Under the pieces are notes generated by a model. The model was not told where the DNA came from. It did not search any database and was given only the letters and a program-made list of their open reading frames with translations. From the NCBI GenBank assembly GCA_902702965.1, contig CACRXP010000610.1, positions 146,355-210,354 of the forward strand: a DNA stretch of 64,000 nucleotides. Direction: 5' to 3'. Shown here piece after piece: positions 12,785-25,500 of this stretch. Within the stretch, counting starts at the first letter, position 1. Every line of letters begins with the position of its first letter. The translations under genes and the position numbers were made by a program. The stretch is from Spirometra erinaceieuropaei. Its lineage: Eukaryota > Platyhelminthes > Cestoda > Diphyllobothriidea > Diphyllobothriidae.

Positions 12785-13240
12785 TTGTGCCTCCAAACGG
12801 GCCACGTGATAGATGCGTTGGACCAACACGGCGGCCAAATTGGACTATGGCAGGCATTATCGGAATTGCGCACCATAAAAATGCCAACATTTCGGGGTAT
12901 GGTGGTGGACCCGGTTTCCGGCGTAGCCACGCACACTGGGACCCTGCCACTGTCCCCAAAATCCTGGTTATTTGTTTTGTGGACCAGGGGGTGTAGAGTG
13001 GGACGACAAGGTGCGGGCTCGACCGCGCCGTCCATTAGCGCCCTCCCTTGCCTCCGGTCTTCTTGACTCTGCCCTGACACCGGGTCCAGGGGGAGGCGAG
13101 AGAGTGTGGTAAATTCTGTGCAAGTCTATGATCACTATAAACGAAAATTTTCGCGCAAGTCGCCGTCCCTGCTCCTACCCTGCTGTGGAGCACGCGGCAG
13201 ACACCGTCGAAACCGACGGTCTGACTACCGTGTATGTGTG
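12785..13240 (-). repeat. dispersed ~460-bp repeat, copy in - orientation
   Basis: One of about fourteen copies in this window of a non-coding repeat. I call the orientation that begins with TTCGACCGTCG '+'. Here the reverse complement is seen: CAAACGGGCCACGTGATAGA at the left, CTTCTTGACTCTG in the middle and GTGGAGCACGCGGCAGACAC at the right. Short frames on both strands are by-products of its GC content. It is probably a non-autonomous element; no terminal inverted repeat or RNA polymerase III promoter could be established. Confidence 0.75.
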
Positions 13241-13862
13241 CGTGTGGTTTCTTCTCCTGAGATCTGTCAGCAAACTTTCGATCATTTCAGTTTTTCAGTT
13301 GATGCAGCCTGCCGTCCACAAAACGCGATTTGCTCCTTAAACAAACTCTTGGATAAGTAATCGAGGACATGTTGATATGCACGCCCTAAGCTGACCCTGT
13401 TTTGCTTGCCGCCAGGCCTCACTAGGATTCCATTGTAGCCTCTGTGATGTCGAGTTCCCACCCCCAATGTCAGTCGCACCTTGGGCCCTCCACAGCCTAA
13501 CATCTTCGGGTTTTTACCCTTTCCTTATAAAGAATTCATCTTGCTCTTCTCCATTCCTTCGCGAAGTAGTTTTGTCTCCTTTGTATTTTTTGAAAGTGTC
13601 GGTTCTCTCAGGAATCTTTTTACTGCCTCTCTTGTAACTCATCATTTTCATCCAAAAAATTCCAAGCTAAATGTTTTGGATTTTTTTAAAAAGTGTCTTA
13701 TGAGGAGGGTCAAACAAACAAAACTAAATATTTTTCATACTTTTTACAGTCTGTTGTCACAAGATAGGCAGATTTCGTTTTACCTAATTATGAGAACATG
13801 GGAACACTACTTACGGAAAATATTGTTTATCGAGAAGAAGCGATTTTTAAAGAACTAAAAAC
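13241..13862. other. no gene recognised
   Basis: Short AT-rich spacer between a repeat copy and a LINE relic. The 125-aa frame here is pyrimidine-rich and matches no domain I know. Confidence 0.4.
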
Positions 13863-15060
13863 TTGAAGGAGAGTGCATCGCCTGACCTAGACGAGATTCC
13901 GTTAAGACTGTCATCTGAAATTAACTAAGAATTGACTGAGCTATCGTCCGTTTGATGCCGGAGATCGCTCGAATTGGAAATCTTCCCGCGGACTGGGAAA
14001 CAGCGCACATTATACCCATCCCCAGGAGCGGCAGTCGTGTGCTTGCAATCGACCACGGACCCGTCGACATGACATAAGTCTGCTGAAAATCCATTATATA
14101 ATCCACCATACGGGTCCCTTAGGGGGAGCTCCTGCGTAACGAAAATGCTTTACGCGGTGCAAAGCTGGACAAGACCACTCAATGATAAGCACATTGTGCA
14201 TGCAACACACACTGATTTAAGTAAGACGTTCGATTTTGTTCACTACCAGCGTCTCCTGTGCAAGTTGAGAGTGGTAGGTATCAGAGGCAGGCTTTTTAAA
14301 TGGGCCGAAAACTTCCCTGTCGGTCATGATCAAGTCGTCTGTGGAAAGCGACAGTAGCCAAGACACACGGTCATAGAAATGGGAGTTCCATAACGTCCAA
14401 TGCTGCGACTGACACTCTTTCGCTTATTTATCAACGACTGTGAACAAGACTCAGACAGTAATTGTTAAATGTTTGCGGATGATATAAAAATCTGAAAAAC
14501 CATCCACAGTGCCGCCGATGAGGCGAAGGGTGGTACTTTAAATTGTTGCATTCACTCGACGGAAACAAATGCACTATGTTGTGTCTCAAAAATCAAATTC
14601 AGCTCCGCCATAGGCACGTCTACTATCGAAACAGGGTAACTATTTGAGAAACCAAAACACAGAGGGATCTCGGCATTCGGGTGACGAAGACTCGAAAGCC
14701 GTCTGCGCATTGTCGTAAAGCGGCTAAGGCCGCAACTGCAATAATGTACACCATCAAACGAGCATTCACAGATTTCGATAAACGTTGTTTCTCAAACTTC
14801 CTCCGAAGGTCTCTAAGGTCGCATCTTGAATTAGCGATCCAAGCCTGGAGACCTTAAGCTCAACAGTATTATAACTTACTCGAAGGAGCGCAGAGGCGAG
14901 CCACAAAATTATTAACAGATTGAAGAGCACTAGCGTGCGAGACCCGTCTAACCATATTGAATATCTGTCCTCTAAGTTATGAGCAATTGCGTGGGTACAT
15001 GATACAGACTTTCCGTACCGTACGTCGCTAGGACTCCGGGATCTGGGTCGGTACCCTTTT
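13863..15060 (+). pseudogene. degenerate CR1-like LINE reverse transcriptase
   Basis: Frames on the + strand read, in order, RT pieces. 13,960-14,030 gives IARIGNLPADWETAHIIPIP. 14,205-14,330 gives TDLSKTFDFVHYQRLLCKL and GIRGRLFKWAENF (the palm start around the first aspartate). 14,880-15,010 gives LLEGAQRRATK and CETRLTILNICPLSYEQLRG (the C-terminal block). The order is colinear with the better preserved copy at 35,239-36,765, but many stops and shifts separate the pieces. Confidence 0.75.
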
Positions 15061-15109
15061 CATATTAGTTGACATCCTGCTGTTTAGTAAGCGGAACAGG
15101 TGGTTTTAT

Positions 15110-15345
15110 CGTGCCTCTGGGCGGAGGCTCACGCCGTGCCAGCCATCTGCGCCCGATTCCGCCTCCGGTCTGCTTTATTTTATCTTGACACCGGTCTCAG
15201 GTTGGTGAGAAGGAGAACGTTCGGAAGATTCAGCACAGGTTTAATATAGCGATAAAGTACTACACGCGCAAATTCACCATATCTGCGTCGGCTCAGCTTT
15301 AAGGGGTACGGTGGGCATCGTCGGACTGGACGGTAGAACTGTCAG
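15110..15345 (-). repeat. dispersed ~460-bp repeat, partial copy, - orientation
   Basis: Shows the family blocks TGCGCCCGATTCCGCCTCCG, ATCTTGACACCGG and GGTGGGCATCGTCGGACTGG in the reverse-complement sense. The outer part is missing. Confidence 0.6.
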
Positions 15346-15426
15346 TCAGTTTAAGACCAAATATGCTACAGCGAAAGTAGTGCGATATTTGGTTTCATCA
15401 AACGCCAATGAAAATGTCGGAAATTA

Positions 15427-15427
15427 C

Positions 15428-15472
<45 letters not shown>
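15427..15472 (+). repeat. (AAT)n microsatellite
   Basis: A run of about fifteen AAT triplets (TACAATAAT...AATATC). It is perfect for most of its length, so it is probably polymorphic. Confidence 0.95.
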
Positions 15473-15473
<1 letters not shown>

Positions 15474-18400
15474 TCAATAATTGCATCTGAAACCAGGCCA
15501 CAGGCATTGTCAGGGAAAGATTAAGCACAAATTCGTCCAGCAGTGAAAAAACTCTCGATAGAGTAATTAGGAGGATCGTGGTTTTGTATAGTTTGGAGGG
15601 TTCGGAAGAAAAAAACTGCTGCCCATGAAATGACGCCGGTCAAGAAAGCGAGGGGCAGCACTGCATCTGATATTTTCAGTCGCCATTTCGTTTCATGAAG
15701 TCTGGACTGGACCAAACAGAAACACTGAAGAACAGCTGTAGATGTTGACTAATGAAATTTTCCCTGGTGAGACTGACTATGGGTATCAGAGGCCATGAAC
15801 GCCATCGCTACGGTATATTTGATCGGTGGATTCGGCTGCGATATGTGCAGCAAGTCAGAACCGGTAATAAAACCTAGTAAAAGACCCTAACGAAATATAT
15901 GCTGTTGTATTGGAACGATGACGAATTGTTAAAATGAGGCGTTAGGATTACGTCGCGCGGATCGCATTGTGCCGCGTAATACTGTAATAAATCAGCTTTC
16001 TATCAAGAGCCTCTACAGATGTGGCATAATTGCATCAGCAATGAGAGAATTCCAAGCTTTAGTCCTCCTGTTGGAAAAGAACTCTCGCTTATCCGGCCAT
16101 GTCCCAGTCTTATTTACTATGAGTGGATGCCCTCGCAACATTATTGTGGTCGCTAACATAAGGAAGTCTTCAGGAACAAAACAGTTCTTTCAATGTGAGA
16201 TGCGTAATGTTTGTAACAGGTCGGTTCATGTTTGTTTGTGTCTCAAAAAGAAGCCGCGATAGAATAATCTTGTTTCGTTGGACATTGAGCCCTGCGCAGT
16301 TACGAGTTCAGCTGCATGACGTTGAAATTCTTCGAGGACATTGAGACCCTTAGCGGTTCAAGGTGTCTAGGCTTGGATAGTGGACTTCAGTCATGCTCGA
16401 AAAATATTTCGAGAAACTTTAACGAAGCAGTATTCATCACAAGAACTCCTTTTAATCTTTAGACCTGTAGCCGCATATTTTCAGCCCACCTGCTGCTTTT
16501 AAGCATCTTGATCCCCCTCCACGCAAAAACCACTGAGAGGTCTCCTTTTTAACTCTTCTGGCACGTATTGTTAAATGCCGTCAGTTTTTTCTCTTAACAC
16601 AATTACAATCTGGGGTAAGTTGTCCAGAGAAATAAAATATCTGTAAAATTTTCCTTGGTTTAAGCAATAATCAGTTGCTTTCAGGGTTCAGAGCAACTTT
16701 CGTTATTTCTAATTCCCGAGTTCAATGAATTTCTCCTCCATCGTGATGGAGTTCGTGGTCTTTTATTTGTCTGTCTGGTCCCATCTTGAAAGAATAATGT
16801 TGACCCTGCAGTCCGCCGCCCGGCTAGTGATTTCCTCATTTCTAATTGGGCAACTGTATATACATGTACCCTTGTCTGGTACAAAGTTCTACTTCCACTA
16901 AAACGAATGGAGACTGTCAAATCCCTCTCCGAGGGAGAAGTGCGGGTGACCAGCAATCCCGGTAACATAGAGCCAAATTGTCGAATAATCGTTGCGGCAA
17001 GAATTGACAGCGGTAAGATATCACGTAAGTTACGAATAGAGTACAGACCGACAGGCAATCATCGCATCAGATACGACCACCAGCGATAACCCTGAGGGCT
17101 GCTAAATACAATGGGCATGTGGTTGCCTTGCAACCGCTTTGTAGAGTTGATGTGCACCTCGTGCCCCTATTACACTTTTCTGCGAGTATCTCAGATGATG
17201 CGTTCGAGTGAGAAGCCGAAACTTCAGTTTAGAAAACTTTTTGTTTTAGCAACGGCATCATCTTATTCAGAACCGCCTCCTGAATCCCGCCTGCTCGCTC
17301 CTATCAGAAGTCATCTGGATTCACTTTTAACTTCCATGTCAGATGACTACAAATTGCTTTTGGGGTGAAAAACTGCTTCACCGCACTGAACTAACAGCGA
17401 ATTCGGCATTTCCGGCATGCTTTAGCAATAAAAAATAGTTGATGATTTCACAAGACGGATAAATGCCAGTGCTAGAGTAGCCACGGCACTCGCCTCCATC
17501 ACAGGATCATCATTCATAGCTCCAAATTTGTACGCGGACTTCCAACTGGGGCAGTTACATCATGAATATTTAAGTTTCTCATGCTTCCCAAAACCCACAA
17601 ATATTTATTAAATATAAGAACTTGTGAATTTAACGTTTGTGCATTTTGATAAATGAGCGGGGAAAAACTGAGATTCAAAATAAATTTAGTGGAAAACCAA
17701 TCAGAAGCATAAGACGGCTTGGCATTTGGCCGGCGGTTGCAATAGGCGCCTATTCATTGCTGGGTCCAGACTTCTTGAATGTTACAAAAACTGGTCAAGG
17801 AAGTAACGATGGCCCCGGTTTTAGTGGGGGCGTAAACCGAACTGGATCAGCGACCCTGTCAAACTGCCGGTAGTGAATTCCTCTCGGACAAATAGGAGGA
17901 TGTATATCGCGAGTGTTTTGCGGCATGCGGAATCGAAGGAAATTCACAATTCCGGGATCCCTCTTCAAAACCTTATGTCATATGTTGTCCGTTTGCGAAT
18001 TATATTGGCAAGATATTACTTAAGGCGAAGATGGACGACAGATATTTCAAATACGCTGTCAAATAACGGGCTTCTAACTTTATGGGGCCCTCCAGGGAAA
18101 TGCCGGTTTTATTTCGAGTTCAGTACGCAAACAAACCCCATAAAAGCGGAAAAAAGTTGTCTTAAAATTCAAAATAATGAAGCCTCTGATCTTTTTTTCT
18201 ATCTCTTGCCAGTAACCTCGAACTCCTGCTGAATTCTTTGCCTCTACAGGTGATTTGAGGAACCGGAACCCAGCCTCCGTCAGTAGCTCTATATTGGGTG
18301 GTCGATGATGTTTTCTAACTAAATATGCGTTGAATTTCGGGATAAATTTGCTAATAATTAGCATAATATGAGATGAGTCTTCTCGAATTCATGCGATAAA

Positions 18401-18599
18401 CGTGTGTTTTATTGTATTGCTAACTTAAGCAACAATTCAGTTTGCCTCATTTTTGGTCTGCTAAAGGTGCAAAAGAAGTATTCCGTCACATACTTTGGCC
18501 ACCATTTCTCTCGCTTCATTTATTAAGTGAAACTATTTTGTTTGCACTCCGACCTCAAGTTACCGCACTTAGTACTGTCAAACAATGTTGACTGCACGT
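15473..18599. other. non-coding, nothing recognised upstream of the assembly gap
   Basis: I looked here for the missing 5' exons of RTEL1 (Walker A GTGKT, the motif Ia segment ASRTHSQL) on the + strand and did not find them. No repeat family from elsewhere in the window is obvious. If this sequence is truly adjacent to the gene, it is promoter, 5' UTR or early intron. Confidence 0.4.
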
Positions 18600-18654
18600 N
18601 NNNNNNNNNNNNNNNNNNNNNNNNNNNNNNNNNNNNNNNNNNNNNNNNNNNNNN
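18600..18654. other. assembly gap (run of N)
   Basis: 55 undetermined bases, 156 bp before the first RTEL1 exon that can be seen. The run may be a nominal scaffold gap, so its true length is unknown and the missing 5' exons of RTEL1 could lie within it. Confidence 0.98.
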
Positions 18655-18810
18655 TGGACGCCACAAATCAGTTACTGCCTACAACGGATTTTACTAATAC
18701 ATCCCTATAATCGCAGGCTTTATGGAGTACTCGGAGTTTTCGTTTTTTGTACTGACAAAGGGAGGAGCGTTGTCAAAGTTACATTTTAATTTTTTTCTCG
18801 CCTCTCTCAG

Positions 18811-19558
18811 CCATCGAATAGGGGTTTTGGGCTCAAGGGATCAACTGTGCCTCCTTCCCGAGGTGTCTCAACTGGACTCAAATTCCGCTAAGGTGTATCA
18901 ATGTCGCCTACGCGTAACTACAAGAACCTGTGATTTCTACCGAAACTTTGATGGTGCGTCAGACTTTTTTGCGAACTGCTGTGAGCTTGCTTAACTTTGC
19001 TCCACGTTAGGAAAGAACATTCCGGGGGCCTTTTTGTAACATCGCTGCACTGTAGTCCCTTAGTTGGCGAAAGTCCTTTTGACCACAGTCGTTCAATGAC
19101 AGCTTTCCAGCCGAAAGCTTCCGCGTAATGGCGCTAACCGGCCTGCTTTTGGACCCAGACGGGTGTTTTTATTGCTGCAAGTGACCTATAACGAGAAATT
19201 CCTGTCAATGAATACGGTAATTAAAGTGAGCATTCTAGATCCCTCAAGCAAATTACACCGACCAACTTCGTCTCTCTGGAAACGTATCCTGGGAAAGACC
19301 TGGCGATTAGATAGGCCGAGGTTTTTTACTCGCCTCATCTGGCTATATATGTGCATTCATACTGACGACCTGTGGGCTTTTACCGCGTGCATGTTTCGAC
19401 AGATTTTGCCTCCCGTCAGTCTTGTCGCTTCTTATTCTTCCTCCGCCCCTTCTCAGCCCTTTTTTTCTCCTAGCCAATCGGGAAAAACTGCTGGCCTCTC
19501 TTCACTCCACTTCAACCACCGACATTGAGGATTTGGTCAAACTCGGTCGTGAAACGCG
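18811..19558 (+). CDS. RTEL1: RTEL1 exons: Fe-S cluster domain, first three cysteines
   Basis: Exon 18811-18953 reads [16 protein letters not shown], then [19 protein letters not shown]. This aligns with the RTEL1 Fe-S segment and supplies three of the four cluster cysteines (DQLC, YQC, RTC). It starts after CCTCTCTCAG and ends at G|GTGCGT. Exon 19474-19558 follows TTTCTCCTAG, restores phase with an alanine codon, and reads [20 protein letters not shown], the loop before the fourth cysteine, ending at GTAAGT. The 5' neighbour exon is missing. Confidence 0.9.
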
Positions 19559-22500
19559 GTAAGTCCGGTGTGCCATGTCTCCACTATGCTCTTGTTATTG
19601 GCTGGTTGTGGCCCCCTAAACGGGCCATGCGATAGATGCGTTGGACTAACACGAAGGCATATCGGACTCTGGCAGGCGTTATCGGAATGAGCACCACAAC
19701 AAATACCATCATCTCAGGGGTGCGGTGGCAGACCGGGAAACGTCGCGCACATGGGATCCCTCCCGCCTTCCCCATTGTTGTTGTTGGTGGTTGAAATCCT
19801 GGCCATTTGCTGCGTGAATCAGGGGTTGTGGAGTGGAGCACCAAAGTGCGGGCTTGGCCGCGCCGTTCACCTGCGCCCGCCCCTGCCTCCGGTCTTCTTG
19901 ACTCTGTCTTGACACCGGACTCAGGTGGGGGAAGAGGAGGGAGTGCGGTAGATGCTGTGCAAGTCTACCACCATTATGAACCAACTCACGCACAAGTCAC
20001 CGTTCCTGCTGCACTTTGCTGTGGAGCACGCGGTGGACACCTTCTGCAACGACGGTCGAATTGTCGTGTTATTAGCTGGTGTTGGGGTAGTTGTCGCTCT
20101 GCTAACTTTTCAACTGTTTCTCGCCTTAAGATGGGGCAAAAAGCTCTCGATGAAAGAGAACAAAACCGTAAAAAACGTGTGTTGTAGATTTGGTATTTCA
20201 TAAGTCATATCGACGGTTCGACCGTCGCCTCCGACTATGTCCACCGTGTGCTCCACAACAGAGTAAAAGCAGGGATGATGACTTAGGCGGACTGGCAGTG
20301 GACTGGCGCTGCATCTACCGCACTCTCCTCCTGAGCCCGGTACCATCACCTGCTCCACACAGCAAATGACCAGGTCTTTGGCCAACAACAACAACGACAC
20401 CCCAACAGAGGTCAGAAGGACGAGGATGCTGACTGGGCAGCCATGCCCACCACCTGTATACCCAGGGGGAGCGCAAACGCATCTACCGGCAGGGAACCAG
20501 ATGTCAGGGAATTGCCAGCGCATACCAGGCTGTGAGGGCCATGGTTTGCTGACGCTGGCATAGCACACGCTGTCAGCCTCTTGAGCAAATGCGTGGTCGA
20601 TAACAGTTATACCGTCGTTGCCGGTCATGTTCATCGAGTACTCCACAACAGGGCGAAAGCGGAAGAGGTGACTTACGCGTGAGTTATTTTGAAGTGGATG
20701 TGGACTTGCTCTGCATTTACCGCACTCTCTCCTCTTCTTCCACCTGGACCCGCTGTCATGACTAGTAAAGAAGACCGGAGGCGGGAGAGGGCGCAGGCGG
20801 CTGGCATGGAAAAAACCCTCACCTAGGTGTACCACCACACTCCCTGGTCCACACTTACGCACGCTGACCAGCATTTTACATGGCACGAAAAAAGGGGACG
20901 GCTCGGACCCCAATTGGCGCGGCGCGGACCTGCACTTTGGCGTGCCACTACTACGCCCTCAATGTTGGCATTTGTCACGAACGCGAATTCCCAATAACGT
21001 CCGTCGGACCCCAATCTAGCCCTCTTGTTGGTCCAGCGCATCTACTGTAGGGACCGTTTTAGAGACAAAGAAATCATACCGGGGATCATATGTTTGACTC
21101 TTGCTAAGTGGACGTACAGCGTGAAATGTGAAAACGGCCATGTCCCTTTGAACGGAGCGGATAATAAACATGACTTTGGCTTGAATTAATTACTTAGGCA
21201 AGGTTGAAATGTTAATCATAATTCGAAATACTCCCAAGATATATCAGTTATATCAGACTTTCGACTTTTGAGTGCGCGTATCTTAAGCCACTTGAAAGAT
21301 GACATTAACGAAAACATTTCGATTTAGGTTGCATGAATTTCTTCTACCGATTTTCGATGTTCTTATAAATTCAAATGTATTTTATAGGAAACATGCAGAA
21401 AAGTTTTCTTTCTTGTGCTCATTTTGTAGTAAATTGTGTATTGCTCCGGTTTTCTATTTAAATGAAGGATAACTTTCGGTATGAAAAGGTTTGTTATTGT
21501 TTGATTTTTTGGAACCTTAAACGACTGTTCAAATAGCTACTTAGTTGTCCGTTCGCTAATATTCCTTATGGAGCACGCAATACAGTCCGCACTTATTGCG
21601 AGATTTTATAAGCGCTAATAGAATGATGCACAGTCTGTAGTTTGGAAGTCCTAAACACAAGGTGGGGTTCAGAATGCTTCAACGCTTGAAAAACTTTTAA
21701 AACTGGAAGACATTATTTCTTCCCGCGGACAATTCGAAGACTATGTACATCCCTACTAAAAGATTATAAGTAAGAGCTCTTCATGCTTATTAAATGTTTT
21801 GATCCATAGGGGGGTCCAAAATCATTGAAAAAATCGTACTACATAAGTGGTCACTTTCAGCGGCCGGAAAGGCCATTCAAAAGCCAGCATTATGGCGTGA
21901 CTGAAATATCTCGGGATTATGTTGCAAGATAATCAATACTACAGCCGAACTTGGTACTCATTTATACTGGCGAGCGTAATTCAGAGTTTCTGTTAATGTT
22001 TTGCGGGATACGTTTTGCATATCAGAATCAGGGGACGAGGAACATCTTCAGTAGGTCGATCAGGGAGATTCACATTCGTACGCACAGCAACCCTTCTCTC
22101 TCTCTCTCTCTCCCTCCCCCCTCTTGAGAACAACGAAAGCAACGCTGCCTAAGGTACTGCGTCTGGATTCAAACGCAAATTGTCAGGGGTCCGAGGAAGT
22201 GGAGGCGATTGTCGCGACAGTGCTTAGGGCAACCCCGTCAGTAATTCTCTGGAGTGTTTGAACAATTAATTGGATAGAAGGTTGTAAGACCGAAATTAGT
22301 TAACTTTTCAGGACAGGAGGGATTCCGACACTACATCAAGGGTCAGGCATCTTAGGTTCGTTGAAAAACAAATCGATACGATGTGCTGAAATCAGTTCGG
22401 ATTGGGTAGATCGCAGCGGCCGGAAAGGCGCATTCTGGTGTGACTGATTATGCTTCAATACCACAGCCAAACTTACTACTTATTTATACCGGAGATCGTA

Positions 22501-25500
22501 ATTCAGAGTTTCGGTTAATGTTTTGCGGGATACGTTTTGCATATCAAAACTAAGGGGGGGTGAGGAACATCTTCATTAAGTCTATCAGCGAGGAAGTGGA
22601 CAGACGCCACCAGGCATCCCACAGTTCGGTCGTTTTTAACGGCGATGTCCACCATGTGCGCCATTGCATGGTGAGCGCGTTGGCAGTGACTTGCACGTAG
22701 ATTCATCTATAGTGGCAGCGGACTTGCGCTGAATCTATCGCACTCCTCCCCCCACCCAGCTGGATCCGGTATCAAGGCAGAGTCAAGAATGCCGGGGGTG
22801 GTGGGATTGGTCCCAGTGGCCAGCAAAGCGTTCCGCACCCAGATCCGATCACCGTGTTGATTTGGTGCGAATTCCGCGTGGCCCGTTAAAAGAGGCACAT
22901 TATCAGACATATCAACTGTTGAACTGTGGACTTTTTAAGAGTTCTTTGCAACTACAGCCACCTGGTGATCATAGTAAAGGTAAAACATTAGTCTACTTGG
23001 TTTGCCGGTGAGGTGAGAGTGAGGAAAAGGAAGGCAAAAAGTCTGACTAACGAACACGGCATTTTGTCCCACAGTTTCCACTTTTAGTAGGTTGTTAAGC
23101 ACCTTTCAGCTGTCACACAAATCTGTTCATGGAGGGGAGTCTTGTTCGACATTATGGGAGATTTTGGTGGGCAGAAGAAGTATCTCCAGATTTTGTCATA
23201 ATAGTTTCCTGGGCACGTGATAGATCAATACCGTAAACTATTGAGAGCATAAATGATTATTCAAAAGTTCAAGGACACTAGGACAACGTTAGTTATAGAG
23301 TTCCATAGTAGACTGGTATTTTGGAGAGAAGCGTTGAAATGCTGAATTTTTCGCCCAGTCTTTGATAATGTCTGCTTAGGATTTCGCTAAATGCTTGGAG
23401 CATTCAGTAAGGTAGAATGATCAGAGCCAGACTGTGGGACTATTGCTGGAGGCAGTTCATCTATATGGAGTGAGGTTTTAGGAAAATCGATTCCGAAGCA
23501 ATGACGGAAACAGCAGAGGTGAACTGCATGTAATGAACATTGCTTCACCTATGCGGCATGTGCTTCCAATCGCCGATGATATGCCATTAAGGCCGTTTTC
23601 TAGCCGCAATAAGGTTGAAGGACTATTCCGAAAGCTGGGTATTCATTAAAACAAGGACGGAATGTCTGCTTTGCACACTCGGAATAGCCGACCGGTTTTA
23701 ACGTGTTCTCACGCCCCAAAAATACGAAATCAGTTAGGTCTCTGATCCGCGCATTGGCTGAGGATAGCATGATATGGCTTAACTCAGATTGCTAATTTGG
23801 CCTTCATCTAAACCCGCACTCACAGCGAAACTTATTTGCTCCGAAGGTCCTCAATTAAGCTCATGATAAATGTTGCTGTTCTTTGCCTTTTCCCTCAGCT
23901 CCTGTCCGTACTACCTCTCGCGGGAGGCCAAGACTGATGCAGACGTCTTGTTTATGCCCTACAATTATCTTCTGGATCCAAAGGTTGGCTTACTCTCCTC
24001 TTCCGCTCACGCCTCCTGGCGCGTTTTTAAGCTCCTCTCACTTCTTCACCCTTGGTCTTGCAGATTCGATCAACCTACGGTATCGAGCTGACCAATGCAG
24101 TCGTCATCTTTGATGAGGCACACAATATTGTGAGTTCAGCCGGCTTTCACTCCCTCCTCTCTCGGTCTCCGCCCGAATCTTTTTTCCTCGTTACTTTGCC
24201 TGTCTAAGTAGTAAAGCGTCTGGGTTTAGGTTGTGGCGGAGGCGCTCGGTGTCTCGTCATTGCGCACTGTCATACATGCTCAGGCCTTTTCAGTTTTGCC
24301 AGGTAGAAGTGTGAAAGTAGTGTGAGACGGGTGCTATGCAAGTCCTTTTCACTATACGACAGCTCGACCGTCAGTTTCGACGATGCCCGCCGTGTGCTCC
24401 ACAGCAGGGTGAGAGCAGGGACAGAGACTTGCGCGTGGATGAGTTTATAATTATAGTGGACTTGCGCAGCATCTGCCGCACTCCCCACTCCTCCCCCACC
24501 TGGGTCCGATGCCGAAAAATATGACACGTGTGGCGGCACGCCAAGGCTCAGACCCCTGCCGCCCAAGCTCCTTGCGGCCAATCTCAACATCAGATGACTG
24601 ACGGACTCGGACAGTGAATTGGTACACCGGAGAGGGGAATCAGTGTGACGTCGAATAAGGAAATGTATCCGCATCGCACGTCGACGCTTTCCTCCCCAAA
24701 AACTGACGTTCTTGAATTTCTGGACGACACACTAAAAGTTATGTCTTGAAGGGCTGCCGAATGACCGTGTAACTCTGTTCATTCGAATCTGAGTGTTAGG
24801 CTGAAGTGGCTCCGTTATGCAGTGAACTCTATGACACTCTCACTCAGATGGAATTCGACGTGTCTTTTGCATCTGGTAAAACTTGGTTCACTGTGCGTCT
24901 ACGAGGTCGTGGATGGCGCACCTATATGAGCTGTTTAGATTTGTCCGTCACTGCGTCCGAGTTGTTCCGGTGGACCTTTGTCTTGGCACCGAGTCCAGAT
25001 GGGTAATGGGAGGAGAGAGCGTGGCAGGTGCCCAATGACAATTCGACCGTCGATTACGACGATGTCCACCGTGTGGTACGCAGGAAGGTGCAGGAGGCAC
25101 GGTGATTTGCGCGTAATTTAGCTCATAGTGCTAGTAGACTTGTGCAACATCTGCCGCACTCTCCCCTCCCCACTCGCCACCTGTGCCCGGTGTCAAGACA
25201 GAGTCATGAAGACAGGAGGGGGGAGAAACTGCATGTGGCTGACACGGCGAAACCTGTACCTAGGCGCACCACCACACCCCCTGGTCCACAACATACGCTG
25301 TCCAGGATTTTGCATCACAACACTAATAGGGAGTGGCATCGTTCCCAGTTGGCGCGGAGCGAACCGGCGACTGGGCGTGTCACCTCACCCAATGTTAGCA
25401 TTCCCGATATCGCCTGCCGGACTCCGATTTAGCCTTTGTGTTGGTCCATCGCATCTGCTGCGTGGCCCTTTTTACGGGCAAAACACACACACACACAGTT

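Noticed and set aside
20110..20913. 267-codon - strand frame
   Set aside because: It lies over two copies of the dispersed repeat in reverse sense, has no domain, and similar frames appear in other copies.
24830..25005. SGKT string (ASGKTWFTV) as the missing RTEL1 Walker A
   Set aside because: It lies downstream of the DEAH exon, lacks the GxG spacing, and sits in intronic sequence.
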